From NCBI RefSeq assembly GCF_010015445.1, contig NC_053133.1, positions 23,889,922-23,953,921 on the forward strand: a stretch of 64,000 nt of DNA, read 5' to 3'. Made by a program: the position numbers and the translations under genes. Positions 1 to 12,135 of this stretch are shown piece after piece. Each line of letters begins with the position of its first letter. Position 1 is the first letter of the stretch. The notes under the pieces were generated by a model. That model had not been told where the DNA came from. It ran no database searches and saw only the letters and a program-made list of their open reading frames with translations. Origin of the DNA: Perca fluviatilis (Eukaryota > Chordata > Actinopteri > Perciformes > Percidae).

Positions 1-779
1 TAAGGATGAAAAGGGGTGGGGCTGGATGGAGACTTCTCAAGACAAGGCCCCAAGTTTAATTGCCTTTGGATAATCTTATTGTCTGCTGGTCTGAACAAGT
101 GACTCTCCCCCCATGCTGCACTCTCTTCAGAGGCGGCCTTTTGAAGTCGAGTTACTTAGAGAGGCTGCTGGTTTCAAAGGTACTCGTGGAAAGCCAAGTT
201 AAATCTTTTGCATTAATGTCCGGGAGTTACTGAGAATTCTGACAACAAAATCACACAAATGAATACTAAATTTGGAAGTTTCTGTGGATAAATGCAATTG
301 GGTTTAGATTCTTTTATTAATTAATTACATTACTTTTTTTTTTTTTTTTTTTAGATATTTAGATTTAGAGCTAGTCAATAATGATCGATAATACCTCAAT
401 ACTACCACACAATATAAAATAATATTTTTTTGAGAAACATTTACGAGAGAAAGCGTGTAGAAATGTAGTGTACCAGCAGTGATATCACTTATAGTGGTAT
501 CAATTTTAGTGTTGTAGTTTAAATATCAGCACCGTCAGAATGAATGGAATAAGTTTAAGAAGAAGTAGCACTATTATGTTATGAATCTGATTTGCAAAAG
601 CCTAATCTGACTCCCAGTTAGACCCAGACCCAAGATAAAGATGATTTATTTAATGATGTTTGCAGGGAACAGCAAACAGATCACAACATTATTGGGGCTG
701 CATAGTGTACACATTTTATACTGGTGTGTTCTTGGGATGGAAATTACATGGTTCCGTAAATAATACTATGTACTGTAGA
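1..779. other. No gene seen; AT-rich flank
   Basis: AT-rich sequence with a poly-T run at 334-352. No frame on either strand resembles a known protein, and I see no terminal repeats or duplicated flanks. Confidence 0.6.
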
Positions 780-1411
780 TGGAGCATATTTAGGACACAC
801 CAGCCAGATGGCCGACCGTCGACAGAAACGCCAGTCGAAATGATCAGTCTCCCCGTGTTGGTCCAAAAAGTGCCACAGAACACACCAAAGAGACGAGACG
901 TAATACGCCTCCATAAAGGCAGGTGGCGCTAATCTGTATTGTTGCCCAAAAAAATGAAAACCGGCAGCTGATTGGACGAACGCGTCGCATGGGTTTGTTT
1001 TCTCCGGAAATTCAAAGCCAGGCCGCCAAGACTGTCATGGCGGCCGTTCAGAATCCCATCTCATATTGTACTAAAATAGTTCACTCAAACATGTTTCTGA
1101 AAACATTTTAAGCGAGAAATAGGCCGTGCAGTTGCTGAATCTGTCTTCATTTCAGCTCAACAATGGTCAGTTTAAAAGATTTTCGTCAGATTTTGAGAGA
1201 CTCTAGTCACGCTCATTTCCGGGTGAGTCCCGACTGCCCTGCCTCTGACTGAACATGTCAGGTCGGCCAAAATGAACGCCGACAGACCCTCAGACTGATG
1301 ACGGCACGGAACACACCGAACAGACTCGAGTCACTGACCTCGCCAGACTGTCCAACGGCCAATTTTCGGCCCTCTGTGTCCCGGGCTTTACAAACACTAA
1401 AATGTGAAACG
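780..1411. repeat. Probable degenerate interspersed repeat hosting a SINE
   Basis: This stretch is richer in CpG than its flanks. It holds two loosely similar motifs, one around 870-905 and one around 1296-1335, both containing GAACACACC followed by a GAGACGAG- or GACTCGAG-like run. The pattern suggests an old transposon with internal repetition rather than a gene. Frames at 660-932 and 1298-1480 show no protein family. The SINE at 1427-1602 inserted at its right side. The family is not identified. Confidence 0.35.
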
Positions 1412-1426
1412 TCATCTTTTAATTTT

Positions 1427-1602
1427 TTTGGGGGGGCATTTTTAAGCCTTTATTTATATAGAACAGCTGAAGACATATGAGGGGAGAGAGAGGGGGAATG
1501 ACACGCAGCAAAGGGTCGGAGTCGAACCCGCGGCCGCTGCGTCGAGGACTAAACCTCTATATATGGGCGCTTGCTCTACCAGGTGAGCTACCCAGGCGCC
1601 CA
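1427..1602 (-). mobile_element. tRNA-derived SINE, minus strand, with 15-bp TSD
   Basis: Read on the minus strand, the unit starts at 1602 with a tRNA-like head. It has an A-box-like TAGCTCACCTGGTAGAGC and a B-box GGTTCGACTCC, the two internal RNA polymerase III promoter blocks. A body follows with CTTTGCTGCGTGTCATTCCC and a CT-rich run, then a tail with AATAAAGGCTTAAAAATG. The 15-bp flank TCATCTTTTAATTTT occurs at 1412-1426 and again at 1603-1617, a perfect target-site duplication typical of LINE-mobilised retroposition. The same family is present on the plus strand at 30835-31025. It is a SINE rather than a functional tRNA, because the head is followed by a unique body and the anticodon arm is not convincing. 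Confidence 0.87.
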
Positions 1603-1617
1603 TCATCTTTTAATTTT

Positions 1618-3129
1618 GATTTACTTGGCTGTAATTAAATAGATGCATAAGTAATGCACAAGTGGGGGTTTCTACTACTGTACAGGGCTATAAAACCATG
1701 ACTAGAGTACATATCGGGTAATAATAATCATTGTCCTTATGAGAATATAGTCAAGATTGCTGTGTTGTTGCTCCATTTTACTTTACAGCCAACGATTAAC
1801 ATTTCATTCCTTCTGTCAACTGTATTATTTGCGTTGCTTCTTTTGCTTCTCAGTTGCTCCCGTGTAACCAATAAGATTTCCACAGACTTGAATGGATTGA
1901 AGTGTGCATAAAAAGAGCCAGTGGCTGTAAAAAAAAAAAAAAATCTTGTTGTACTGGCTCACACGGTGTTTACATGACCCAACAACCCTTAAATAATAAG
2001 CGAATAACACAGATGCTGTTTTGTGTTAATACCCTGTATGTGACCTCCATTAAAAAACACACTAAGATGCTTCTTTGATCCATGTTTTTCTCACATTATT
2101 GGCATTCACTTTTGCGTTGTTAACATACAGTATGGGTTAACATGTAAACATCAACGGTTCAGCTTCATTATTAAATTTATCTCCATTCTTCGTGTATTGG
2201 CATACATTTATTACAATAAACGGCACATTTCTGCCAGGATCTGGACTTCCAGTGAACATACTTGGATTCTTGTACCGTGAGGAGTTGTGGCCTTCATGCT
2301 GCAGTCCATCCAGTAATAAAAAAACATGCCAGCTGGTTGATCATAATTACAACCTCTGTGTGTTTCCTGATCCAGCTTGGACAAATCAGGGGGAAAATAT
2401 GGATGCTGGCGGTGGTTTCTTTCTTTTTCTCAACATCAAAACCTCACTGACTGCCAAATCCAATAAGGGATCCGTCAGTCACTCAGTCGTTGTGTCCTTT
2501 CAGAAGCATTCCTGCCTTGGAAAAATAACTTTTTATTATTACACATTACAACATATTATTTACATTATTTTTAAATAATGTGTGGTTTTGACAGTGTGCA
2601 ATCAAATAAGGCACGCAGGTGTTTCTCCAACCTGCTGTTTATCACCGGCTGTTGCGCAATTTGGACCTGGTTCATTGTTTATGCATTGAAGTGGTCATCC
2701 CATTTGTTGTCTATGGCACAATGTGATGATTCTCTGTTGGCAAGTCAACATCTGGGATGTTTATCCATGTCAATCATCAGCTTAAGCTAGTAAATGTGTA
2801 TGTTTGCCATTGTGTTTGTGTTTATTGTGGGGACTCTGAAGATGATCAAATGAAAGCTGCATTTATTTTAGCTTTTACAATGGGTGCCACCTTGTTGATG
2901 TGATATTTGAGTCGAAATGTTTTATCTTTACTAAGTAATCTAGAGGAAACCTCCGTCTGCTGTTCCGGTGATCTAACAGCCTATTTTCAACTGCCTTTAA
3001 ATTATTACCACTTTATACTAATTAGTGGTGTCACTGTCAATAACTATTTACAATAAAAGGGAAATGTATTAATTACCTATAGATTAAATGGGGCTGCAGT
3101 TGACAGTAAAGAAGCTATTATTAAAGTGG
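1618..3129. other. No gene seen
   Basis: Ordinary AT-rich sequence. The frame at 2192-2578 (128 codons) is low in information, has no recognisable domain, and sits in AT-rich DNA where such frames arise by chance. No repeats with clear ends were found. Confidence 0.55.
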
Positions 3130-3274
3130 TAGTCTGGCATTGCCAGACCTTCCTCCACAGCACTGCGGAGGAGGGTCTGGCTAGTCCACACAGCATTCCG
3201 GGATGGGAGAAAAATGTCTTCTGGTTTATTGGCATTTCTTTAAACCAATCCCAGTCATCTTGGGTGGCGCTAAG

Positions 3275-4508
3275 CATGGTTCGAAATGAGGGGGTTCTAG
3301 GGGGGTCCCGGACCCCCCATAAGTCATTAGGGACCCCCTATAAGAATTTATTTTTAGATTTTGGGGGGTCCCCGACAAATATTTTTAACATTAAAAATGA
3401 TTGTGAAAATTATAGGTCTTTAGTGACGTTTTATATTTATAACAATAATTAATTTATTTCCTAAATTTATTTTTTCCGATTGGGCAGCAATCAGGGCAGC
3501 TAATAGTATCACAGATTGTTGTTGTGGTCCTCCGGCGCATACAGTACAGTCTATGGCGCAGACACGTATGTTTATTGTTGAACGCGGCAAAAACGAAGCC
3601 TCACAAAGACTGAAATCCCTAATGAAAATCCTGTAAGTGCTTCGATTATGTTTATATCTCCATAATAATTGCTTATTATAGTAAAATATTTGGAGTTGGT
3701 GTTCCTATATCAAAAGTTGCATTAACTAACTTAGTTACCCAGTGTAACGTAATGTTTGTCAACGTTTCTTGCTAGCTGTATGTGTATGAAGCATAGGTAT
3801 GAAGCCAAATAATCTGCCAGCTAACAGCAGACATATAGCAGTTAGACTAGTTATTCAAAGCTAGCATAACAACCTAATTGTCCAGTCAGTGATTTTGAAT
3901 AATGTGGTTACTATTGGATTATTGTCATTTTAATGGCTTTCAGTCATGTTAGAATATCTTACTTTTTTTTTTAAACGTGTCCCTAAAGATTTTAGTTCAG
4001 GTTTAAAACAAAGTAAACCATCTAATGTAGGTACAGTCTTTATAGACATCATTATTATTCAATCCAGCGGCTAGTTGTTTTACAAATTCCATTAACATAA
4101 GGGATGAGAAATGACATTTGTATTTGATCAAACCCTTTGAAGGTGCATGGTGCTGCCATAATGAGTACACCTGGTGGATTTAGGTAACTTAGTTAACTTC
4201 CTTGCTCAAGGAAAGAATGACCTGTTATCCACTTTGTCATGTCAGGGATTTATATAAGGTGCTGTAACTTTGTTGCTCCAGAATTAGAGGGTTACCTGTT
4301 AGATTATAGCCAATCCACTTCTCCAGACACCACTACAATACTGGGACTAGCCCAAACCATGAAAAACATCCCAAGACCATTATCCCACCTTCAAAATATG
4401 TCAATATAATTTTGCCTGCAGTATATAGTGTAGCAAGGTTGTCTTCAGTATTTTTTATAATCACATTTTAGGGGACCCCCCAAGAGTCCTAAGTCATTTC
4501 GAACCCTG
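3275..4508. mobile_element. Non-autonomous hAT-type element (1.23 kb) with 8-bp TSD
   Basis: The ends are inverted: CATGGTTCGAAATGA at the left and TCATTTCGAACCCTG at the right, 14 of 15 positions matching. GCGCTAAG lies immediately outside both ends (3267-3274 and 4509-4516), a perfect 8-bp target duplication. An 8-bp duplication with CA..TG tips is the signature of the hAT superfamily. Subterminal G/C blocks (GGGGGTCC, GGACCCCCC) recur at both ends. The interior is AT-rich, and I find no transposase frame, so the element would need an enzyme supplied elsewhere. Removing it restores continuity of the snap-back repeat around it. Confidence 0.87.
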
Positions 4509-4700
4509 GCGCTAAGCTCCGCACGGATCTATGGTGCCGCTGCAAAATAGCCTCAGGAAGGAACTTGTTTTGGCGGAACATGTGTACGTTCAAAGGTTGT
4601 TTTAGTCGTGTAACAGAAAACTCAGATTGGACAGATAGTCTAGCTAGCTGTCTGGATTTACCCTGCAGAGATCTGAGGAGCAGTTAACCATAGTCTTCAT

Positions 4701-5128
4701 TGTAGGATACACGTAGGGTACAGATTTGATCATTGGCAAATTATCGAATATGTTTTATCAATATTAATGAAGTTATGAATATGGTTATTAATAACTTTAT
4801 CAAATCAACGAACAATCAAAACGGGCACCACCCTGCAAGTTAGGGACCAATAATCAAACTGTGGAACAGTCTCATTTCTGTAGTAATCCTTTAAAAGGAA
4901 TTAGGTGTTAGGAAGGTGTGAATTCGAGCATGGGCCTGTCCGACCAGCAATTATTAGTACACAAGTACACAAATAATCACAAGCAACTGCTACTTAAGTA
5001 TAATAAGATTTATTAACGTCACAATTATCAGTAGCTAATCAATAATCCTTCAATAATAAACTTATATACCTTTTTCAGTATCACAACCCAAAACAAAGCA
5101 AAAACAAAACAGCATGTGTCATGGACAC

Positions 5129-5187
<59 letters not shown>

Positions 5188-6494
5188 TGAGTGAGTGAAA
5201 GAGGAGGGGCGGTGTCGAAGTGTAGTCTAACACCAAAAACTCCCAAAATGGCTACTCCTGTGAGCTGCACAAAACTATTTTAGCCTCAAGAGGGCGGTAG
5301 TGGTGCTGGGTGCACGAGGAGGGGTTGAACAGGTCGAGGGGGTTGCTAGGCAACGCGCACGCTTAACCCAGCCCTGGTCATGTGTTTTAGCTCCATACAA
5401 ACGTAAGCAGACCCCACGTGGTAGCAGCGTTAGCTCGGGAGCTACGTGGCTAGCTTGTGTCCGTGTGGATATGTGTATATAATCAGTAAAAGAAGAGTAG
5501 AGAAGAAGTGTAAAGAAAAGAGGCCCTCTTAGTTATCGATAACGGCCAGCTCAGTGGCTAACTGTCTAATTGTCTCGCAGACAGTAACTAAACTCCGTGA
5601 AAGGAGTGATTTAGCAGGTAGCGCTTACGGTTTTAACCAGCTACTTAACACAACATAACCAACGGTATCGTGATCAATTATACATTCACAGAAACAGATT
5701 AATAACCAGATATGGGCCAATACATGATTACAATCACAGATCACATTAATGGCAACAAGCGGTAGCGAACCCTTTGCTCATTAATAAACAAAACAAACAC
5801 ACTAGTTCTAACGTCTGCCCAGAACTGTGTAAGCCTTCTTACGGTACATGTGTTGTTTGTAGTTAATCTCTCGCCAGAGTTTAACGATCCGTTTCGTCCA
5901 GAGCAGTGAACGAACACGCGATCCAGGTCGACGACACAAGAAGAGCGGACGTAGTCCCTTTCTTGAATCCGGGGTGATTAAACCCGCTGCAGATGTGAGG
6001 AGATACTGGGTCAGTATCCCCTCGGATCCCCTTTTGTAAATCAGAAAGATATACAAATGTCCCAGCTCAATCTTGACCAGCGAGGTGATGCTGGCTAGCT
6101 AGTCTGGACTAGTGCACCTCCTTTCAGTAAACTGGGTTACCGTGGAAAACTTGGAAACACCAACGCCGACAGCTTTTATCCTTCCTCCACCTCCTAGTGG
6201 CGGGGTGGTGCATTCAAAGGCCCGACAGCCAGTGGGAAAAGTGCAACCTTGTCACAGGTGTGAAGCAGTTCTTTGTCTCACCACCAGTCTGCCTTGCCCT
6301 CCATGTGTTGGAGGTAGAATCTCCATTTTGGTAACTCTGCTTCCAAGTGGCAGCCTGTAGGAGTTGGCTTTGGGATTCACATGTAGGCCAAGATCCTGTG
6401 TCTTGCCTTACCTGTGTCCTTTGTCTCTGCAGTCAGCTCAATCTGAGCCATTTTTGGTTAAGAGCAATGTTTAACCCCCTGCCTGGTCCCAACA
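4701..6494 (+). mobile_element. Putative solo LTR (1.79 kb) with 4-bp TSD
   Basis: This segment interrupts the snap-back repeat at a point where other copies are continuous. It starts TGTAGG and ends CCAACA, the TG..CA termini expected of an LTR. It is flanked on both sides by TCAT (4697-4700 and 6495-6498). A TATATAA box at 5476-5482 and an AATAAA at 5783-5788 would suit plus-strand transcription, but the orientation is a guess. No gag, pol or env frame is present, and only one copy of the sequence is seen, so a solo LTR left by recombination is the simplest reading. The length is long for an LTR. A non-LTR insertion with coincidental tips cannot be excluded. Confidence 0.55.
5132..5206. repeat. 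(TG)n-(AG)n-(TGAG)n microsatellite
   Basis: About 23 TG units run to 5177, followed by a short AG run and three to four GTGA units. It lies inside the LTR-like segment. Read on the minus strand it produces a poly-His/Thr frame that is not a gene. Confidence 0.95.
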
Positions 6495-6635
6495 TCATGA
6501 ATACACAGGAGTTCAAAATTCCAACACAAAAAAAAGCGGAAGGTAACGGATGTCCGGCCGAAAAGAGCGAAATCCGGCGGAATTTCCAACGGCACAGGAG
6601 CAATCCCGGAAGTGGAACGTCATGGACATAGACTA

Positions 6636-7759
6636 TTACAGTGGTGACATCTTGCTCTTTAACCTGTTCAGTATCACAGCAATGTAAAGAAGTTTGCTTT
6701 TTAATCACTTTTACCAAGAAATATGTCCAGGAGACCCTGTAGAACCTGTTACAAAGGTTCAAATCTAAAACGTTTAAGCTTTCAAAAGAAATTCAGTTTA
6801 GTTTGAATAGGCACCTAGTCCTGATCTCTTCTCTCTCTCTTGGAGTTCAAAGTGTTTCACATTTTTGATTTAATGATATTTTTAAATTGCAATACAAGGC
6901 GTTATTGTTTGCCGGTTTGTTGATTTGAGCAAGCATGGAAGGGCCTGCTGGGTTTAATTACTACACTTCACATCCAGACTGTGGAGGTCAGACAAAAGCG
7001 ATACCTTAATGTTTTTGTACTTTTTCCCAAAGAAAAGAAAAATAACAAAGCCTGTGTCACAACCAATTTCACAGTGGGTATTTAAGACTGAATTACACAC
7101 TATTGGGAATCCAAAAATCTTTGGTTTCTCTGTCAGCGACAATGTGTTCAGTCAGACTATACCGCCACAATTATGATGGCGTAACTAGAGAGCAGAGCAC
7201 ACAAATCAGCCGGCGAATAAAAATCCACCTTGTCATAACGAATAGACATGCAATGACAGAATTGACAGAAATTATTATATCAATTGTGTGTGATATTAAG
7301 TACAGACTATGTGTAGTACCTACACTGGATGGTAAGACCATAACTAGTTATTATCATTAGGCCATTTAAGCGTAAAGTGTTAAGGCAGACTCTATATTTC
7401 CAAATATATAACACCTCAGGAAGTCTCCAGATGGCAGGTCCCTCTTTTATTCCGAAGTGGTATTCTTTATAAAAGCCCAGCTAAGAGCTTCTGCAAAAAG
7501 CCTTAAATGGGAGTTGAATGAACACTCTTATGGCCCCAAAAGCTGGTTATGTGGTCAGGTTCAGTGCCTGCTGGTGCTGCTGAGCCAGGATGGCTAAAGT
7601 CTACACCAAACGAGCAAGTTTTTGTGTGTGCCTTTTTCCTACAAAAACAAATGTCACTGTTCCTTTCCTAGCGCTGCTTTGTCATAAAGAATTCAAGCTC
7701 TTGGTAAGAGGGAGCTGCCACCTGCAGATTTTTTTGGAGATGAGATGTTATATTTGGTG
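6636..7759. other. No gene seen
   Basis: AT-rich sequence without repeats that I recognise. Open frames on both strands are under 110 codons and show no family signature. Confidence 0.55.
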
Positions 7760-7972
7760 ATGTAAAAATGTGTTAACGTCACATCCAGCCAGGACCAAGT
7801 TGTACATCTCAACGGAATGTCTCGGGGAAAGTATCTGCTACAATCTGTCAAACGGTGCTGCCGTGGTCTACCAATTACAGCTGTGCGAAGCGAGCAGCTG
7901 TCTCGGCTCTACAGACGTCTGTGCCACCATGTCTCATCCTGCATTACATACGCATTCCAATGTAAAAATGTG
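7760..7972 (+). other. Segment between 13-bp direct repeats, with a Cys-containing frame
   Basis: ATGTAAAAATGTG occurs at 7760-7772 and again at 7960-7972, exactly 200 bp apart. Between the copies the sequence is GC-richer than its surroundings. The frame 7770-7973 reads through all of it with four cysteines (segments CLGES, CYNLSNG, CEASSC) that look protein-like. The direct repeats could be a target duplication around a retroposed fragment, or chance in AT-rich DNA. No poly-A tail or splice sites with a good pyrimidine tract are visible, and I do not recognise the protein. Confidence 0.25.
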
Positions 7973-10900
7973 ATGTGGTACAGAAAGACACGGATAAAAT
8001 ACAGGATAAAGATTGAAGAATGGCTAGACAGAGAGAGGATTTCACGTCCAGTGATGAGAGAGATTCATTATAGCTGCTATTAAAATGATCCCTGGGATAC
8101 TGTGTCAGAGCCTGGGACTGTGCAGTGACAGTATGGTGACTCTGTGCTGAGAACAGTTCAAGGTAGCTGGTGTCCAAGCCCCTACTTCTCAGTAAGAAAG
8201 AGAAGAAAAAACTGAGAGGGGTAGAAAATAGAGGGTTATTAGATTCCAAACGTATACGTTCCATCACAGAAAGGGAGCTTCTTAAATCATCGCAGGTTTT
8301 CCACTGCATGTTTGAGTTTCTTTAAAGTCTATGACGAAGGTTTGCAGTGCTGTGAGTTTTTTTTTCTTTTCTTTTCATTTACCAAGCCATACACAACTTC
8401 AATCATGACTCATACAAAACTTCAATCAGGTGGGAAACCATGAATTCAGGGCACATACACCACCCAAATACTCCAGTCCTCCATGCAGCAACAGTTTCAT
8501 CAAATTGAAAGATTGGCACCTCCATCCGAATGACTCTGCAGTGTGCCTCAAGTTGCAATTTGACAGGATTTTTGTTGCAGGAAATAGGTAAATGATTATT
8601 TGTAGTATGTGTGAAGTGTTGAAAATTGGAACAGATGCTGCTAGAAAGGACACAATACTTCCATGTTTGGCAAATCAACACAAAACGTAACATTTTCTTT
8701 TTAAGAATGATGTCTTTAAAGTCCTCTTCCGTTGTGATTAGTTTCAATTGAGGAAGAGGGTAAATTGATCATTAAAAGCATGTCATTTTGGTCTTTTTTT
8801 AATCCAGGCATTTTTCTGTAGCAAACAGTTGACTTGTAAAATTCAGAGCCCTGGCAATATACTGTAGTGTAAACAGGCTGATAGTAGGCACACAGACTGC
8901 AAGTCTTTGACACCAGAGCCTTGCACTATTGTAAACTTAGAGAAAGATTTCAGACAGGGTTCAAGTCCTCATTTATTATTTAACCAATATATTTTCCTAA
9001 CCCTAACCTGTGAGTTAAGCATTATGTGGTTGCTATGAACAGATACAGTATTTTATTGCAAGATATAAGAAATGAAATGCATTGTCAGCAAACATTTAGC
9101 GAATATGTTCAGTATCAACATTTTGCTACTTGGCAAATATGTTCAATAACGTTTCCTCATTATGTTGTCAAAATACATCATCCATACAACATTAGGTCCT
9201 TCAAAACATGTAGTAGTTTAGATGAGAGGTTCGCTTCAGTTAGGATTAGTTTTAGAGGGAGATGGTGGTCGTGCAATTATTACCAACTATTTAGTACTCA
9301 ACTTTTGGCAATTTTTTAGAGGATCCGCATGCCTGCAGCAGACTGATTTGGGTAAAACTAATCCCATGGAAGGAGCATGGATGGACATATTGAACATTTT
9401 TGTGTAATAAAAGTTGAGTCATCCTTGTCACACCCCAGAAACATATCATCAGTTGTGGAGGTCGCTAAAACCAAAATGTATTTTCTAACAAATTCCCTTT
9501 TTTATTTTTATTTGAAGACGTATTACAGATGTGTACGTTAATCGTCAATATGTTTACATATCTCATACGTCCTAAACGGAAAATAGGTCCTGCCTGTTGA
9601 AGGATTAGGACGTTAGCTGTATGAGTTTAACCATTTAGCATTTAACATTTTTGCAGTAAATCAGAATACAATCTGTGCAAACATTTTTTACCTATTCATA
9701 ATGTTCAAAATATCTGACATGTTCACTTGCAGTAGTTTTATTTTAGCTTATCACCTATTAGATAAGTAATTGAGCTTTAATAATGTTTTACACCAAATAT
9801 TACCACTGTGTGTGTTTGTGTCTGTGCATAGTTTGCAGATGAGATGATATTAGCATGTTGTTTGCTCATATAATGCAATCTGCCCCTGCGTGCGAGTGTA
9901 ATTGGCTTGATCAAGCGAACTTACTGGATCATTCATGTTGCTACTGTCCATGATTACCAGCAAATCAACCTGCTGTGGTTAGCTTGAGTCAATGATGAAT
10001 CTTAATTAGTCTCCTAATTGCCCTCCACTTGCCATCCAAGACAGAATCTATAGAAAGCAAATTGTTGCTTGTGCAAGCCAGCAGTACTGACTTCAGTTCT
10101 GTCTAAAGAACCGAATATTAGTTTGCCATCGCAGAATGTCTCAATCACTTTGTGATTACATTTTCATTTCAGTGGAACAAGACTCAAATTTGCTCTGGAA
10201 ATGCTCATGTACAGTCGCTTACTATACTGAAAGTGCAATTGATCCAAGAGCGCACCGGGTTGCTGATAGTGATGGGACATGCTCTGTTTAGTTGGTATTT
10301 CAGTAAAATCATATAAGTCCAACATGATCGATCCAAGCGTCACAGCCATGCTGAATGAGAAATTGAAATTGATTTCTGAAGGATGTTATTAAGATCCAGG
10401 CTATGACTTCTGCTACCCTGGTTTTAAAAATGTAATTATAGGAATGTTATACAGACAAAGACTGGGGCAAATGCTGCAAAATAGAAATTGCCGATTTACA
10501 TGGGAAACATTTGTACGTGTAGGGATTTATTCAGATCACAGACAATAAGAAACACAATTGCAACTGCTTTTCAGCTTTATAACTACACTAACTTCTATTT
10601 TTTAACAAAATATATTTAAAAAAAAAAAACTTAAAACTAAATTTCTTGATCTTAAGTCATCATATGATTTAAAACAACATTTCTTTTTACGCGATAAATA
10701 CATAGTACAGCCATAAATTAATAGTTGCCGCTGTTGCTTAATTATTTGCCAGTGTTTTCATAGTGGTTTCGGTTGCCTTCTGGAAACTGCTAATGTTTTG
10801 ATCCCTCTTGTCAAAAAAGAACCGGTTTCTTCAGTGCTGGGTTAAATAAGAAAAATTCCTAAAATACATAACTAAAGTGAATGTTCAAATCAGTTGCAAA

Positions 10901-11550
10901 TGCCCTAACCCCATTTCCTCCATTGTAGCAAGCTAACGCACATTTCTCATTTCAAGTGTTTATTGCCACGCGGTTCACACTTTGTTTCAAGATTTAACCT
11001 CTAACACTCGTTAAAATTCTCTGTTTCGCTGAGTGTCAGAAATGCAATGTTTCCATGAATTATGAATCAGTCAGTTTAGCCATCCAAGAATGGTGTTAGG
11101 TTAACATATTCATCATACATAGGTTTTTAGGTAGCCCAGTGCTTCTGCTGTTGTCAAAGCAAAATTACAGAGATAGTGTTGATGAGATTGTAAATGTGAG
11201 AAGGCACCAAGGAAAATACCTTACTTCCTGTTGTAGGTTGTTTACTGTAGATACACATGCAGAATGGGTTATTCACCAGTCCAAAATAATCAACAGTAAA
11301 AGTGTGCTCTTTCAATACCTACCAGGTATAATTTTGCACAATTTGGTTTGTCCAGGTCAACTTTTTGTCCAGGGCAACGCACCGTCTTGGCATACAAATA
11401 ATGATGATTTTAGTGTGGTTATTTGTGTGGTACACATGCGGATGATGGTGGGGTTTTACATGAGGAATCGGTCTCATTCATGTAAGGTAATTACAATAGT
11501 TTCTGTATGTCACCAGTAGGTTTATCTCCCTTACAGTACATGCAGCTTTA
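7973..11550. other. No gene seen; possible conserved noncoding block at 9840-10060
   Basis: AT-rich, with poly-A/T runs such as 10618-10630. The part at 9840-10060 contains closely spaced ATTA/TAAT cores (GTAATTGGC, CTTAATTAG, CCTAATTGCC) in sequence of balanced composition, the look of a developmental enhancer. That is an impression only. A run of polylinker-like sites lies at 9317-9338 (see findings). Confidence 0.45.
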
Positions 11551-12135
11551 ATGGAAACCCAACTAGTATTAGTAGGTGGAGGTCATACGATAAGATATGA
11601 TATGATAAAACATATATCAGTTTACACTGAAATAAATGTTGCATTCCCGAGCAGCTCCGCTAAAAAAAAGAAAAGTACACACAAAGTTAAACTATTAACA
11701 CAATGTAAAAAAGATGAAAACCCATCGTCATCTTTGAAAAGCCAAATTGGAAATGAATTTGAGGAATTTATATTTATATTTAATCTCAGATATAAGCCAT
11801 CTGCATGGTGCTGTCTATCTGCCATACTAACAAAAACTGAAAGTAATGTCCAAACCCTTGCAGAGAGCAATGAAATAAGTCATAGTCAGTGTTGTACATC
11901 CACTTTTCCTACATTTCCCAACACTTTTAAAGACATTTTTCCTCAGGATATGACCGTACTCAAGTACCTTCCTAAATCATTGAAATTTAAATTATGCTTA
12001 TTTCTATGCAGCATTTGTTACATGTATGCTTACTTTGGCTCAGGCAAGTTTCAATCAATGCATGGTGAAGTTACACTTACTGTAGGCATCTTGTTATTCC
12101 ACCAGACCGTCCTCACCCAGAAAACGGTTGTATAG
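11551..12135 (+). other. Unrecognised 194-codon open frame
   Basis: The open frame runs from ATG at 11551 to TAG at 12133-12135. The product would be rich in Ser, Lys and Thr, with a hydrophobic stretch near residues 146-162 (KLCLFLCSICYMYAYF). I see no domain. The start context is poor (T at -3, G at +4), and no splice sites or CpG-rich promoter accompany it. It is the second-longest frame in the window and somewhat longer than expected by chance in AT-rich DNA. It may still be fortuitous or the relic of an unknown element. Confidence 0.15.

Larger units (their letters stand above)
3130..6635 (+). repeat. Snap-back repeat, split by two later insertions
   Basis: A repeat of about 465 bp is present in three pieces: 3130-3274, 4509-4700 and 6495-6635. 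It begins TAGTCTGG and ends ATAGACTA, so its tips are short inverted repeats. Just inside the left end is a strong hairpin (GCCAGACC, CCTCC, then GGAGG, GGTCTGGC at about 3143-3181). Two other copies, at 22470-22884 (minus) and 40482-40704 (plus), show what the uninterrupted order should be and confirm that the pieces belong together. The first break is a hAT-type element and the second an LTR-like segment, each with duplicated target bases. The repeat encodes nothing and is best called a non-autonomous DNA element of undetermined superfamily. Confidence 0.75.

Noticed and set aside
1495..1602. Apparent tRNA gene with A and B boxes
   Set aside because: It is the head of a SINE with a 15-bp target duplication and a family-specific body. 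No credible anticodon arm is present.
2893..2927. Possible second hammerhead-like motif (GATGTGATATTTGAGTCGAAAT)
   Set aside because: The CTGATGA core is altered at both ends, and the sequences that should form helix I are not complementary.
5028..5270. Minus-strand open frame with poly-His/Thr
   Set aside because: Produced by the (TG)n microsatellite.
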